Source: Candidatus Villigracilis proximus (GTDB taxonomy: Bacteria; Chloroflexota; Anaerolineae; Anaerolineales; Villigracilaceae). Taken from it: DNA of 64,000 nucleotides. Position 1 is the first letter of the stretch. Every line of letters starts with the position of its first letter. Below are positions 17,676 to 26,695 of this stretch, one piece after another. The position numbers and the translations under genes are program-made. The stretch spans positions 94,411 through 158,410 of the forward strand of contig JADKBB010000011.1 in the NCBI GenBank assembly GCA_016715195.1, in the 5' to 3' direction. Under the pieces are notes generated by a model, which was given only the letters and a program-made list of their open reading frames with translations, was not told the DNA's origin and did not search any database.

Positions 17676-18377
17676 ATGAGCGCATCGTTAGGACTTTACC
17701 GCCTGCAGCAAGTAGACCGTCAAATTGACCGTGCGCGTTCCCAGTTGGATACAATCCGTCAAACGCTTGAAAACGACGTTGAACTTCGGGAAGCACTCAA
17801 ACGCGTGGAAACCACGCAAGCCGAACATTACCGCGCCAGCCAGGAATTAAAAAGTCTGGAGGCGGAAGTACAGACGCATAAAATAAAAATGGAGCAGGCC
17901 GAATCAAGTCTGTACGGCGGCACCGTTAAGAATCCAAAAGAACTGCAAGACCTGCAAAAAGATATCGTCTCAATAAAAAAATATATTACTGCGCTGGAAG
18001 AACGCGAACTTGAATCCATGATGCGGGCAGAAAATACCGAGAACGCCCTGCAAAGCGCAAAAACAGAGCTGGAATTAATGCAGGCGCGGCTCGGCAATGA
18101 ACACAGAAAATTAATCGATGAACAATCCGTATTGATCACCGAAATGGAGCGGTTGACGGAAGAACGCGAAGCCGCGCTCGGTCCGATCGAAAGCACACTG
18201 CTTGCAACTTATGAATACCTTCGCCAGCAAAAACGCGGCGTGGCTGTTACAGAAATAAACGACAACTCGTGCTCCTCCTGCGGAGCAACTTTAAATGCCG
18301 CTTTACAGCAAAATGCACGTTCTGCCAAACAATTAATGAACTGCCCATCCTGTGGACGAATTCTGTACTCCAACTAA
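17676..18377 (+). CDS. Coiled-coil protein with C4 zinc ribbon (CT398/YbgI-adjacent DUF164 type)
   Basis: 233 residues. Residues about 10-185 are a long, charged antiparallel coiled coil with a GTVKNPKELQDLQKDI hinge typical of the bacterial CT398/DUF164 family. The tail is a zinc ribbon CSSCG...CPSCG with four cysteines. The family is widespread and of uncertain function; nucleic-acid binding or a link to secretion/flagellar assembly has been suggested for relatives. It begins at a probable leaderless ATG, and the NACHT gene starts 8 bases after its stop, so the two form one transcription unit. Confidence 0.85.
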   Translation: MSASLGLYRLQQVDRQIDRARSQLDTIRQTLENDVELREALKRVETTQAEHYRASQELKSLEAEVQTHKIKMEQAESSLYGGTVKNPKELQDLQKDIVSIKKYITALEERELESMMRAENTENALQSAKTELELMQARLGNEHRKLIDEQSVLITEMERLTEEREAALGPIESTLLATYEYLRQQKRGVAVTEINDNSCSSCGATLNAALQQNARSAKQLMNCPSCGRILYSN

Positions 18378-18385
18378 AACCTTCC

Positions 18386-20947
18386 ATGTTCAGATTCGCA
18401 ATTGACCCCTTCTCCTTTTTCGTTGGCTTCGCAACCGCTTCTGTATTTTGGTGGCTTGTTGCTCAAGCGCGGCCGCTTTGGCGGGAATTCCGTGCCAACC
18501 TAAAAGAAAAGAACGAGCTTGCTCAGGCACGCAAATCAAGTTCGGTGGAAGAAAATCACCGTCGCTCCACCTTACGCCGCGCACAAGGAATGCATCTCGC
18601 CGCCCCTCTTTTTGCACTGGATGAGATCATTCAAGAACCCCTGCTCATTATCCCGCCGCAGATCATAGAACCCGGCATGCCTCAACCATTGGAAGATGTA
18701 GTTTCACAAACCCTGCCCTACCTGCCTGGATGGCCTGAAATTGCAGCCGCCTATCATGCGCCGACTCTTACACTTCCACAGGCTTTACTAGGCAATGCAA
18801 ACATTGTCATTATTGGTCAACCCGGCACAGGCAAGACCAGCGCGCTGGCACACCTTGCTTCGCTCGCCGCAAATCGCAGCGAACAGTTGGACACACTCAA
18901 AGACGCAATTCCCTTCCTCGTTCACATCGCCGATCTCAAACTCCCGATCGCAGACCCCAAAGATGCATTAACACCGCTGATCGAAGCCGCATCAGAACAC
19001 ACATCCATGCTTGACTTCGGGCGTTTACCTGTTTTCTATCAATCAGCATTCAAAAGCGGAAACGCCATCCTGCTCGTAGATGGCTTCGACGAAATCACAC
19101 CCGAAGCACAGCAGGTCATCACAGATTATTTCAAGATCATCATTCAAAATTATCCACAGACTCGCATCGTCACCACCGGCGCACCGGAATATCTGGATGG
19201 CTTGATCGGACTCGGTTTCGCTCCGCTTTCATTAATAACATGGTCGCCGCAACAAAGTGAAAAATTTATAAATCGATGGGGCGAACTGTGGACTCAAACT
19301 GTTGCAATGGAAGCCTGGGCACAGACCGGCCCCGAACAAGTGGACCCGATCTTACTTAACGTTTGGCTGAGTACCGACAATATAAATTTATCTCCCCTTG
19401 AGCTGACTCTCAAAGCATGGGGAGCCTACGCGGGCGATAGTCTTGGCCCGCATGTCCTCGAATCCATTGCGTCTCACATCCGCCGCATTGCACCATTGAA
19501 TACCCCGCTTGCCGCGCTTGAAACACTTGCCATGCAGGTACTCTTAAGTTCCCAACCGGTCTTCGACCCTCGCAAGGCGCGCACATGGGTCAAGTCATTT
19601 GAAACCGCAGAAGACAGCGCGGAAGAAGAATCCACGGACCCGACAGCAGCGGCACCCGAAACCACAGAGGAAAACACAACCACTGGCGAAGCAAAACCCA
19701 GGAAAGAAAAGAAAGGTGAAAAGGTGGCGGTCAAAACTGCTTCCTACGGCCTGATCGGAAAAATGGCCGCCAGTGGACTATTGGTCTCATACCCAAACAA
19801 TAAAATGCGTTTCGTTCACCCAATCTTTGCAGGGTATCTGGCGGGTCGTTCGTTAGCAAATTTCAAAGAAGAAGAATCCATTATCAATCAACCTGATTGG
19901 TCTGGTAAATATCTCGCCATGCGTTATCTGGCTGCTCACGGAGATGCAAGCAAACTTGTACAAACCATGCTTGAGTTTTCCCGCCTGCCCATGCATCGTC
20001 CGCTTTTTGCGGCGGCGCGCTGGCTGCGTGACGCGCCAAAAAACGCCCCCTGGCGTGGAAAATTATTCGGCACCCTTGCATCGGTTTTGCAAACAGAAGG
20101 ACTCCCGCTCAATCTGCGCGGACAGGCAATGGCTGCCTTTGTTATCAGCAACGACCCAAGCGCGCAGACTCTCTTCCGTCAGCTTTCCACGACTCTTTCA
20201 TTTGAACTGGTACAACTGGCAGTGATCGGCTCCGGCGCAATGCGAGACTCAAAATCCATACAGGTTTTGGAACGTGCCATGGAAGCGCCGAGTCTGGCTG
20301 TTCGCCGTGCAGCCTGTATGGCATTGGTTTCAATTGGAACAAACGAAGCACTGGAAGCCGTTGCCCATACTTTGCTCAATGGCGATGAAGATATCCGCCG
20401 TGCCGCTGCAGAAGCGCTGGCGAATGATCCGAAGGAAGGCTATGAAATGCTGCGTGATGGCACAACCATCAGCGACATTCTCCTGCGCCGCGCAGTTGTG
20501 TATGGACTGGGACGAGTCAGTCAACCGTGGGCAACTGAGATTCTGCAAAAAGTGCAAATTGATGATGACCAGTGGGTTGTGCGCAATGCCGCCACCGAAG
20601 TCCTCGAAGCAAAAGCACATCCCGGCGCTCGCGCTCCGCGAAAATTAAAAGCGCCGTCTGAATCACCCTGGTTAATCCAATTTGCCGGCAAGCAAGGCGT
20701 TGGTATTTCACCCGGCGCACCAGCGACAGATATTCTTCTGCTTGCCCTCAAAAGCGGCGACGCAGATGCGCGGCTCGCAGCCCTGCCATATCTTAAATTC
20801 ACACCGAGCGAAGGTGTGATCGCACAATTATACGAAGCCATGTATACCGATGATCCTGAACTGCGCGAAGCCGCGTATAACACGCTCTGGGAGTTAGGCA
20901 CGTCTGGTGCAAAACTTCCGCACCCCAGTCAATATGGATACAATTAA
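18386..20947 (+). CDS. Membrane-anchored NACHT-type NTPase with HEAT repeats
   Basis: 853 residues, starting at the ATG 8 bases after the zinc-ribbon gene. A single N-terminal helix (about 8-28) anchors it, with the bulk inside the cell. The STAND/NACHT NTPase has Walker A IGQPGTGKT (K150), Walker B ILLVDGFDEI and a sensor-like RIVTTGAPEY. A Thr/Glu/Lys-rich low-complexity linker (about 405-450) follows, then an NTPase helical arm and HEAT/PBS-lyase-like repeats (about 590-730 and again near 800-850) with repeated AVRRAACMALVSIG-like units. STAND proteins of this build act as switches; in bacteria some are antiphage sensors, but no effector domain is visible here, so the function is unknown. 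ssnA begins 2 bases after the stop. Confidence 0.82.
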   Translation: MFRFAIDPFSFFVGFATASVFWWLVAQARPLWREFRANLKEKNELAQARKSSSVEENHRRSTLRRAQGMHLAAPLFALDEIIQEPLLIIPPQIIEPGMPQPLEDVVSQTLPYLPGWPEIAAAYHAPTLTLPQALLGNANIVIIGQPGTGKTSALAHLASLAANRSEQLDTLKDAIPFLVHIADLKLPIADPKDALTPLIEAASEHTSMLDFGRLPVFYQSAFKSGNAILLVDGFDEITPEAQQVITDYFKIIIQNYPQTRIVTTGAPEYLDGLIGLGFAPLSLITWSPQQSEKFINRWGELWTQTVAMEAWAQTGPEQVDPILLNVWLSTDNINLSPLELTLKAWGAYAGDSLGPHVLESIASHIRRIAPLNTPLAALETLAMQVLLSSQPVFDPRKARTWVKSFETAEDSAEEESTDPTAAAPETTEENTTTGEAKPRKEKKGEKVAVKTASYGLIGKMAASGLLVSYPNNKMRFVHPIFAGYLAGRSLANFKEEESIINQPDWSGKYLAMRYLAAHGDASKLVQTMLEFSRLPMHRPLFAAARWLRDAPKNAPWRGKLFGTLASVLQTEGLPLNLRGQAMAAFVISNDPSAQTLFRQLSTTLSFELVQLAVIGSGAMRDSKSIQVLERAMEAPSLAVRRAACMALVSIGTNEALEAVAHTLLNGDEDIRRAAAEALANDPKEGYEMLRDGTTISDILLRRAVVYGLGRVSQPWATEILQKVQIDDDQWVVRNAATEVLEAKAHPGARAPRKLKAPSESPWLIQFAGKQGVGISPGAPATDILLLALKSGDADARLAALPYLKFTPSEGVIAQLYEAMYTDDPELREAAYNTLWELGTSGAKLPHPSQYGYN

Positions 20948-20949
20948 CC

Positions 20950-22299
20950 ATGTTAATTACCAACGCAAATATCATCACCTGGGAATCCAAAAATCGGATT
21001 CTGCAAAATTACGCGATCTACATCGAGAGTGACCGCATCAAGGAAATTGGGACCACCAAGGCGCTCACCGCAAAATATCCCAAAGCAAAGACTCTCGATG
21101 CGCGTGGACAATATGTAATGCCGGGCAACATTTGCGCGCACACGCATTTTTACGGCGCGTTCGCACGCGGACTCGCCATCCCCGGGCCTGCTCCAAAAGA
21201 CTTCCCTGAGATACTGCAAAAGTTGTGGTGGCCGCTTGACCGTTCGCTTGACGCGGAAGGTATCCGCTTATCGGCGCTCGTTTGCTTAGTCGATGCGATC
21301 AAGCATGGCACGACGACTCTGATCGATCATCATGCTTCTCCAAATTATATTGACGGCTCGCTTGACCTCATCGCAGATGCCGTGGATAAAAGCGGATTGC
21401 GCGGCGTGCTGTGTTATGAAGTGACTGATCGCGACGGGGCAGAAAAAGCAAACAGCGGAATTAACGAGAATGTGCGCTTCCTGAAACGATTGGCAGCCAA
21501 CCCGCATCCGCGTCTCGCCGGGACCTTCGGCCTGCACGCCAGTCTGACGCTTTCGGGCATCACCTTACAGGCTTGCCGCGCTGCGGTTCCAGAGGGGACA
21601 GGTTTCCACGTCCACACGGCTGAGCACGAATCAGATGAATATGACAGCCTCGCGAAAAGCGAAATGCGCGTGGTTGACCGTTTGCTTAAGCACAATATTC
21701 TTGGTCCCTACACCATCGCCGCGCACGGTGTCCATTTTGATGCGCGTGAAATGGAAATTCTAAAAGAGACCGGCACATGGCTTACCCATCAACCGCGCTC
21801 GAACATGAACAACGGCGTAGGTGTGGCACAGATCGAATCGATGATGCGCATGGGAATTAAAGTCTGTCTGGGCAATGATGGTTTTTCCAACGCCATGTGG
21901 GAAGAGTGGAAAGCCGCTTACCTTTTACATAAATCAGAACATCGCGACCCGCGCCGCATGGGCGGATACGATGTGACTCAAATGGCCGTTTACAATAACG
22001 CCGCGCTCGCGAATCAATTCTTCCCCGCCGCGCCGATCGGACAGATCACAGAAGGCGCATTCGCCGACCTGATCTTTGTGGATTATTCTCCATACACGCC
22101 AATGACCGACGGCAACCTGCCCTGGCATATCATCTTCGGTTTCCAGCAAAGCATGGTCACTACCACCATCGCGGCTGGCAAAGTCTTGATGAAAGACCGT
22201 GAATTACTAACCCTCGATGAAAAAGAGATCGCCGCCCGCGCCCTCGAAGTTGCGCCGCGTATTTGGAAGAAATACGAAGAAGAAGTAGCGAAGAGCTGA
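20950..22299 (+). CDS. ssnA: SsnA-like amidohydrolase (selenium/molybdenum hydroxylase-associated)
   Basis: 449 residues of the cytosolic metal-dependent amidohydrolase superfamily (TRZ/ATZ type). Visible: an N-terminal beta-sandwich strand set, metal-binding HTHFYG, FPEILQKLWWPLDRSL, HGTTTLIDHHASP, a later HVHTAEHESDE, HGVHFD and LGNDGFSNAM. The combination of WWPLDRSL and IDHHASPN is characteristic of SsnA, a protein found with selenium-dependent xanthine dehydrogenase genes; its reaction is not established and a chlorohydrolase/guanine-deaminase-like activity is assumed. The hydroxylase subunits themselves lie 11-17 kb away. It is packed 2 bases behind the NACHT gene, possibly in one operon with it. 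Confidence 0.82.
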   Translation: MLITNANIITWESKNRILQNYAIYIESDRIKEIGTTKALTAKYPKAKTLDARGQYVMPGNICAHTHFYGAFARGLAIPGPAPKDFPEILQKLWWPLDRSLDAEGIRLSALVCLVDAIKHGTTTLIDHHASPNYIDGSLDLIADAVDKSGLRGVLCYEVTDRDGAEKANSGINENVRFLKRLAANPHPRLAGTFGLHASLTLSGITLQACRAAVPEGTGFHVHTAEHESDEYDSLAKSEMRVVDRLLKHNILGPYTIAAHGVHFDAREMEILKETGTWLTHQPRSNMNNGVGVAQIESMMRMGIKVCLGNDGFSNAMWEEWKAAYLLHKSEHRDPRRMGGYDVTQMAVYNNAALANQFFPAAPIGQITEGAFADLIFVDYSPYTPMTDGNLPWHIIFGFQQSMVTTTIAAGKVLMKDRELLTLDEKEIAARALEVAPRIWKKYEEEVAKS

Positions 22300-22302
22300 G
22301 GG

Positions 22303-22434
22303 ATGTGAGGCATCTGAGGTTTATGAAGTTTATGAGGTTTCTAAGGGTCTTGATGTTAACCAAGTAAACTCAGATACAAGCAAGCGCATCAGATACATCA
22401 GAAACCTCAAACACCTTAGAACCCTCAGATACAT
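22303..22434. repeat. Periodic inverted repeat, TGAGGTTT family
   Basis: The left arm has tandem 9-base-like units (CTGAGGTTT, ATGAAGTTT, ATGAGGTTT) and the right arm carries their complement (GAAACCTCAAACACC, then CCCTCAGATAC). Together they form a long imperfect hairpin filling the 150-base gap between ssnA and the F420 genes. Confidence 0.65.
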
Positions 22435-22451
22435 TAATTCACCGGAGTCAC

Positions 22452-23126
22452 ATGAACGATTCATCATTATTACTATCCATCGCCGTACTTGGCGGAACAG
22501 GCAAAGAAGGCAAGGGACTCGCATTCCGCTGGGCGCGCGCAGGATACCGCGTATATATTGGTTCACGCAGTGCGGAAAAAGCTATCGCTGCGGCGAATGA
22601 GATTAAGGAAATGCTCGGGGATGGAGTCTCTGTCGAAGGGATGGGCAATCTTGAGGCGGCGCGTGAAGCGAACATCGCAGTATTAACCGTTCCATATTCC
22701 GCACATCGCGACACATTGGAATCCGTCAAAGATGAACTCAAGGGAAAAATTCTGGTGGATGTCACTGTGCCGCTTGTCCCGCCGAAAGTTGCCACCGTGC
22801 AAATGCCGGCCGCAGGTTCCGCAGCACAGGAAGCAAAACAAATTCTTGGTGACGATGTGCAAGTGTGCGCCGCATTCCAAAATATTTCACACGAACACCT
22901 GCTCGAAAATTCAGATGTGGAATGTGATGTTTTGGTCACAGGCACAAGCAAGGATGCCCGCACCGAAACCATCAAACTGGTCGAAGCCGCAGGTCTGCAC
23001 GGTTGGGATGCCGGTCCGATCGAAAACTCTGTTGTCATCGAAGGGATGACCAGCATATTAATTGGCATCAACAAAAAATATGGCTCAACCCATGCGGGGA
23101 TCAAAATCACGGGCGTTGAACGTTAA
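22452..23126 (+). CDS. fno/npdG: NADPH:F420 oxidoreductase (F420-dependent NADP reductase)
   Basis: A 224-residue Rossmann protein that moves hydride between NADP(H) and coenzyme F420. The dinucleotide motif is the family-specific VLGGTGKEGKGLAFRWA (12-28), followed by IGSRSAEKA, which selects the 2'-phosphate of NADPH. LTVPYSAHRDTL and the VDVTVPLVPPK loop around the F420 site are kept, as is the AAFQNISHEHL segment. It opens a run of F420 genes on the same strand. Its likely job is to supply reduced F420 for the oxidoreductases downstream. CACCGGAG precedes the ATG. Confidence 0.93.
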   Translation: MNDSSLLLSIAVLGGTGKEGKGLAFRWARAGYRVYIGSRSAEKAIAAANEIKEMLGDGVSVEGMGNLEAAREANIAVLTVPYSAHRDTLESVKDELKGKILVDVTVPLVPPKVATVQMPAAGSAAQEAKQILGDDVQVCAAFQNISHEHLLENSDVECDVLVTGTSKDARTETIKLVEAAGLHGWDAGPIENSVVIEGMTSILIGINKKYGSTHAGIKITGVER

Positions 23127-23149
23127 ACGTTTAGTGTTCAACTGTTGTC

Positions 23150-23917
23150 ATGTCGCTTATCATAACTCCACTTCAAAACATTCCACTCATCCGCCAAGAT
23201 GACAACTTGGCGGATATTCTTGTTGATTCCCTGCAAGCATCGGGCGCTCAACTTGAGAACGATGATATTCTCGTCATTGCACAAAAGATCATCAGCAAAA
23301 GCGAAGGCCGCATGGTGGACATCACCACCGTCACACCTTCGTCACAAGCCATTGAACTCGCTCAAAAAGCAGAGAAAGACCCGCGCGTGGTTGAACTCAT
23401 GCTTCAGGAAAGCAATGAAGTTGTCCGCGTGCGCGTGGGAACGATCATTGTCGAACATAAACTTGGCTTCGTGTGCGCCAACGCCGGCATTGACCATTCC
23501 AATGTGGCCGGCAGTGGAAATGAAAATCAGGAATTTGTTTTGCTCCTGCCAGAAGACCCTGACCAATCCGCGCGCAATATCCGTGAGCAGATCAAACAAA
23601 AAACAGGGAAAGACATTGGCGTGATGATCATCGACTCGCATGGCCGCGCCTGGCGAAACGGCACGGTTGGAATCTGCATCGGCTTAAGCGGACTTCCCGC
23701 CTTGATCGATGAACGCGGTTGGAAAGACCTCTTTGGCTACACACTCAAGATCACAGTTGTCGGCGTGGCTGATGAACTCGCCGCAGCCGCATCCCTGATG
23801 ATGGGACAGGCCGCCGAAGGCAAGCCCGCTGTACTCGTGCGCGGCTTCCCTTATCCATTACGCGAAGGCTCATTGCAGGAACTCATCCGGCCCAAATCGC
23901 AGGATATGTTCCGCTAA
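23150..23917 (+). CDS. cofE: Coenzyme F420-0:L-glutamate ligase
   Basis: 255 residues, the single-domain CofE (FbiB N-domain) that adds glutamates to F420-0 using GTP. Motifs include ILVIAQKIISKSEGR near the N-terminus, FVCANAGIDHSNV, LLPEDPDQSA, the metal-binding IDSHGRAWRNGTVG and GLPALIDERGWKDLFG. There is no fused nitroreductase domain as in mycobacterial FbiB; a separate nitroreductase gene follows at 24376, so the two functions appear split. Cytosolic. Confidence 0.95.
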   Translation: MSLIITPLQNIPLIRQDDNLADILVDSLQASGAQLENDDILVIAQKIISKSEGRMVDITTVTPSSQAIELAQKAEKDPRVVELMLQESNEVVRVRVGTIIVEHKLGFVCANAGIDHSNVAGSGNENQEFVLLLPEDPDQSARNIREQIKQKTGKDIGVMIIDSHGRAWRNGTVGICIGLSGLPALIDERGWKDLFGYTLKITVVGVADELAAAASLMMGQAAEGKPAVLVRGFPYPLREGSLQELIRPKSQDMFR

Positions 23918-23996
23918 TATAATTCCAATGTTTTTCTGGTATCTTTGCAAAATCCAGTGTAGGTTATCAAATACACAAATAAAAAAATGAGACGCA

Positions 23997-24389
23997 ATGA
24001 AAAACTTTCCGCAAGAATATCTTGACCTCCTCAAAGACGAAACAAAAGCCTATCTCTTTCTTGCAACCACAATGCCCGATGGTTCGCCGCAAGTCACACC
24101 GATATGGTTCAACACAGATGAGGAATACATTCTCATCAACACCAACGAAGGGCGCACGAAAGACCGCAACATGAAAGCCCGCCCAAAAGTGGCGCTTGTT
24201 ATTCAAGACCCGCAAACACCTTATCGTTATATTCAAGTTCGCGGCGAAGTTGTGGAACACACCACACAAGGTGCTGATGAACACATCAACCAACTCGCGC
24301 TAAAATATGATAATGAACCGTGGAAATACCGCGCAGGACAAAAGCGGATCATCTTCAAAATTAAACCAACTCACTTTGACAGCCACTGA
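23997..24389 (+). CDS. PPOX-class flavin/F420-dependent oxidoreductase
   Basis: 130 residues of the split beta-barrel pyridoxamine-phosphate-oxidase-like fold. ATTMPDGSPQVTPIWF, ILINTNEGRTKDRNM and RYIQVRGEVVE match the F420-binding subgroup known from Rv1155 relatives, which reduce or bind F420 rather than FMN. Its place between cofE and cofD supports F420 use. Substrate unknown. The last codons overlap the start of the nitroreductase gene, implying coupled translation. Confidence 0.85.
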   Translation: MKNFPQEYLDLLKDETKAYLFLATTMPDGSPQVTPIWFNTDEEYILINTNEGRTKDRNMKARPKVALVIQDPQTPYRYIQVRGEVVEHTTQGADEHINQLALKYDNEPWKYRAGQKRIIFKIKPTHFDSH

Positions 24390-24996
24390 TCTCCATACCT
24401 TCCTGCGGACTCGCCGCTCGATCCGCCGCTTCAAACCGGACCCGATACCTGATCCGGTTATCGAACGCATTCTCACCACTGCCACATTTGCCTCCTCCGC
24501 ACATCACCGCCAACCCTGGAGATTCGCCGTGCTGACAGATGACTCTGCCAAGAACAATCTGGCAGACATCATGGCAAAAGATTTCCAACATGATCTCGAA
24601 GCCGATGCTCTTGCTCCCGAAGAGATAGGGAAAAAAGTTGCGCGCTCACGCGAAAGAATTATCGAAGCCCCAGTCGTTGTCATCTTAAATGTGGACATGA
24701 GCGAAATGGATACGTATCCCGATGAACGCCGCAGAAAAGCGGAATACATCATGGCAACCCAATCCGCGGCGAATGCGGGCATGTTATTGCTGCTCGCCGC
24801 GCACGCTGAAGGGTTGGGCGGAGTCTGGGTGTGCAGTCCATTGTTTGCACAGGAGACAGTCCGCAGCGCCCTCAAGTTGCCGCTGGCATGGGAGCCGCAA
24901 GCCATGTATTTTTTAGGCTATCCAGTTGAAATTCCACAAGCGAGAGAAAGAAAAGATATGCGTGAAATTACAGTGACCGTAGACGGCGGACGATAG
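24376..24996 (+). CDS. Stand-alone nitroreductase, possible dehydro-F420-0 reductase (FbiB C-domain homologue)
   Basis: 206 residues from a TTG at 24376 that overlaps the preceding stop by 14 bases. A farther ATG at 24307 would overlap the preceding gene by 83 bases and add residues unlike the family. The FMN nitroreductase motifs are RRSIRRF, SSAHHRQPWRFAVL and the glycine-rich GLGGVWVCSP. The SAHHRQPWRF form is close to nitroreductases fused to or encoded next to F420 ligases. In mycobacteria the corresponding FbiB domain reduces dehydro-F420-0 made by the PEP route. Location between cofE and cofD supports the same job here, by inference. A general nitroreductase is the alternative. Confidence 0.78.
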   Translation: MTATDLHTFLRTRRSIRRFKPDPIPDPVIERILTTATFASSAHHRQPWRFAVLTDDSAKNNLADIMAKDFQHDLEADALAPEEIGKKVARSRERIIEAPVVVILNVDMSEMDTYPDERRRKAEYIMATQSAANAGMLLLLAAHAEGLGGVWVCSPLFAQETVRSALKLPLAWEPQAMYFLGYPVEIPQARERKDMREITVTVDGGR

Positions 24997-25050
24997 ACCA
25001 TCTTCATGCTGTGAATCCCCAAGATCAATTAGTGAAAAAATAATCCTTAT

Positions 25051-26010
25051 ATGACATCTACGAAAATTACAGACACCACCCATCCTCCATCGTCCACTGT
25101 CCATCGTCGAATTGTCGCCCTCGCGGGCGGAGTCGGCGGCGCAAAACTTGCGCACGGACTCGCCCAAATCCTCCCACCTGAAGACCTGACCGTTATCGTC
25201 AACACCGGCGATGACTTTGAACATCTGGGCTTATATATTTGCCCTGACCTTGATACGGTCTGCTACACCCTCGCCGGACTCGCCAACCCCGAAACGGGCT
25301 GGGGACGTGTCAACGAAACCTGGAATACGATCGCAAATATCGAAAAACTTGGCGGGCCAAATTGGTTCCGCCTTGGCGATCAAGATTTCGGTACACATAT
25401 CGAAAGAACCCGCAGACTCAAAGAAGGCCAAACGCTGACGCAGGTCACAAAAGATTTTTGTGCTGCGTGGGGAATCAAACACACAGTCCTGCCGATGACC
25501 GATTCACCTGTGCGGACAATGGTGGATACAGACGAAGGCGAACTCGCTTTTCAGGAATACTTTGTTCACAGACAATGCAAGCCGAGAGTCAAAGGCTTTC
25601 GGTTCGACGGAGTCGAAGTCGCTGGGCCAGCTATCGGGGCGCGCGAAGCGCTTGAATCAGCGGATGCGATTGTCATTTGCCCGTCGAATCCCTGGGTCAG
25701 TGTCGATCCGATTCTGCGCGTCATCCAAAAAATAAATAAACCGGTCATCGCGGTTTCACCGATCATTGGCGGAAAGACGGTCAAGGGGCCTGCCGCAAAA
25801 ATGTATGAAGAACTGGGCATTGAACCTTCGGCGTTGGCGGTGGCGAAACATTATCGAACCTTACTCAGCGGATTTGTGTTGGATACTGTGGACGCGCATT
25901 TATCAGAAGAAATTAATACAAAAACTTTGGTAACTGATACACTTATGAATAACCTTACAGATCGCGCCCGATTGGCGACGGATGTGCTAAACTTTATCGG
26001 GAGTATGTAA
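25051..26010 (+). CDS. cofD: 2-phospho-L-lactate (or PEP) transferase CofD
   Basis: 319 residues. CofD joins the guanylylated three-carbon acid to the deazaflavin Fo, giving (dehydro)F420-0. The family start LAGGVGGAKLAHGL (24-37) is clear, then VNTGDDFEHLGLYICPDLDTV, GRVNETWNT, WFRLGDQDF and the CPSNPWVSVDPIL loop. About 20 poorly conserved residues precede the core, so the real start may be a few codons later; there is no clear ribosome binding site. cofC begins 3 bases after the stop and is surely in the same operon. The Fo synthase (cofG/cofH or fbiC) is not in this window. Confidence 0.95.
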   Translation: MTSTKITDTTHPPSSTVHRRIVALAGGVGGAKLAHGLAQILPPEDLTVIVNTGDDFEHLGLYICPDLDTVCYTLAGLANPETGWGRVNETWNTIANIEKLGGPNWFRLGDQDFGTHIERTRRLKEGQTLTQVTKDFCAAWGIKHTVLPMTDSPVRTMVDTDEGELAFQEYFVHRQCKPRVKGFRFDGVEVAGPAIGAREALESADAIVICPSNPWVSVDPILRVIQKINKPVIAVSPIIGGKTVKGPAAKMYEELGIEPSALAVAKHYRTLLSGFVLDTVDAHLSEEINTKTLVTDTLMNNLTDRARLATDVLNFIGSM

Positions 26011-26012
26011 CC

Positions 26013-26621
26013 ATGACCATTTGGGCTATCGTGCCTGTAAAACCCTTGCGACGAGGAAAGTCGCGTTTGTCTGGAGCACTAACGGAAGATGAAAGAACGG
26101 TATTAAATCAGGAATTATTGGAACGCACGCTCAAAACACTTTCCACTGTAAAAGAATTGGATCAAGTGTTGGTGGTAAGCCGTGACCCGCAAGCGTTGAC
26201 CATTGCCCGCAATCACGGCGCAAAAACCGTGCAGGAAGATGGTCAATCACATTTAAATACAGCACTGACGCGTGCCACCGTTGTGGCGCAAGTCCATGCT
26301 ACACGCGGCGTGCTGGTTCTGCCCGCCGACCTGCCTCTGCTCACCCGCGATGATGTGCTCGCACTGGTTGACCGTGCCGTCAAACCACCCATAGTTGTCA
26401 TTGCGCCCGACAGGCACGGCAAAGGCACGAACGCATTATTAATGGTCCCCGCAGGAACGATCGAATATGATTTCGGCGAAGGTTCATTTCAAAGACACTG
26501 CGACCGCACGATCAAAGCCGGCGCGCGTTTGGAGATCGTTGAAATTCCATCTCTGGGACTTGATCTTGATCTGCCGGAAGATTTGGAAATGGTACGCAAA
26601 ATAGAAGGTATGAAGTTGTAA
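26013..26621 (+). CDS. cofC: 2-phospho-L-lactate/PEP guanylyltransferase CofC (FbiD)
   Basis: 202 residues of the MobA-like nucleotidyltransferase fold that activates phospholactate or phosphoenolpyruvate with GTP for CofD. Landmarks: WAIVPVKPLRRGKSRL at the start (nucleotide P-loop), VVSRDP, LPADLPLLTRDD with the metal-binding aspartates, APDRHGKGTNALL and FGEGSFQRH. Whether it uses phospholactate or PEP cannot be read directly; the adjacent nitroreductase, needed only for the PEP route, suggests PEP. Spacing of 2 bases from cofD. Confidence 0.94.
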   Translation: MTIWAIVPVKPLRRGKSRLSGALTEDERTVLNQELLERTLKTLSTVKELDQVLVVSRDPQALTIARNHGAKTVQEDGQSHLNTALTRATVVAQVHATRGVLVLPADLPLLTRDDVLALVDRAVKPPIVVIAPDRHGKGTNALLMVPAGTIEYDFGEGSFQRHCDRTIKAGARLEIVEIPSLGLDLDLPEDLEMVRKIEGMKL

Positions 26622-26628
26622 ATTAATT

Positions 26629-26671
26629 AGCCACAGAGTTCGCAGAATTTTTATTCTGAGAGTTCCGTGGC
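26629..26671 (+). repeat. Degenerate CCACAGAG-type hairpin between cofC and the LLM gene
   Basis: CCAC...CAGAAT at 26631-26648 pairs with ATTCTG...GTGG up to 26670 with mismatches. It resembles a decayed member of the ACCACNAAG inverted repeat family and could also attenuate read-through into the LLM gene. Confidence 0.45.
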
Positions 26672-26695
26672 AAATTTTATTTCAAGGAGAATGCC

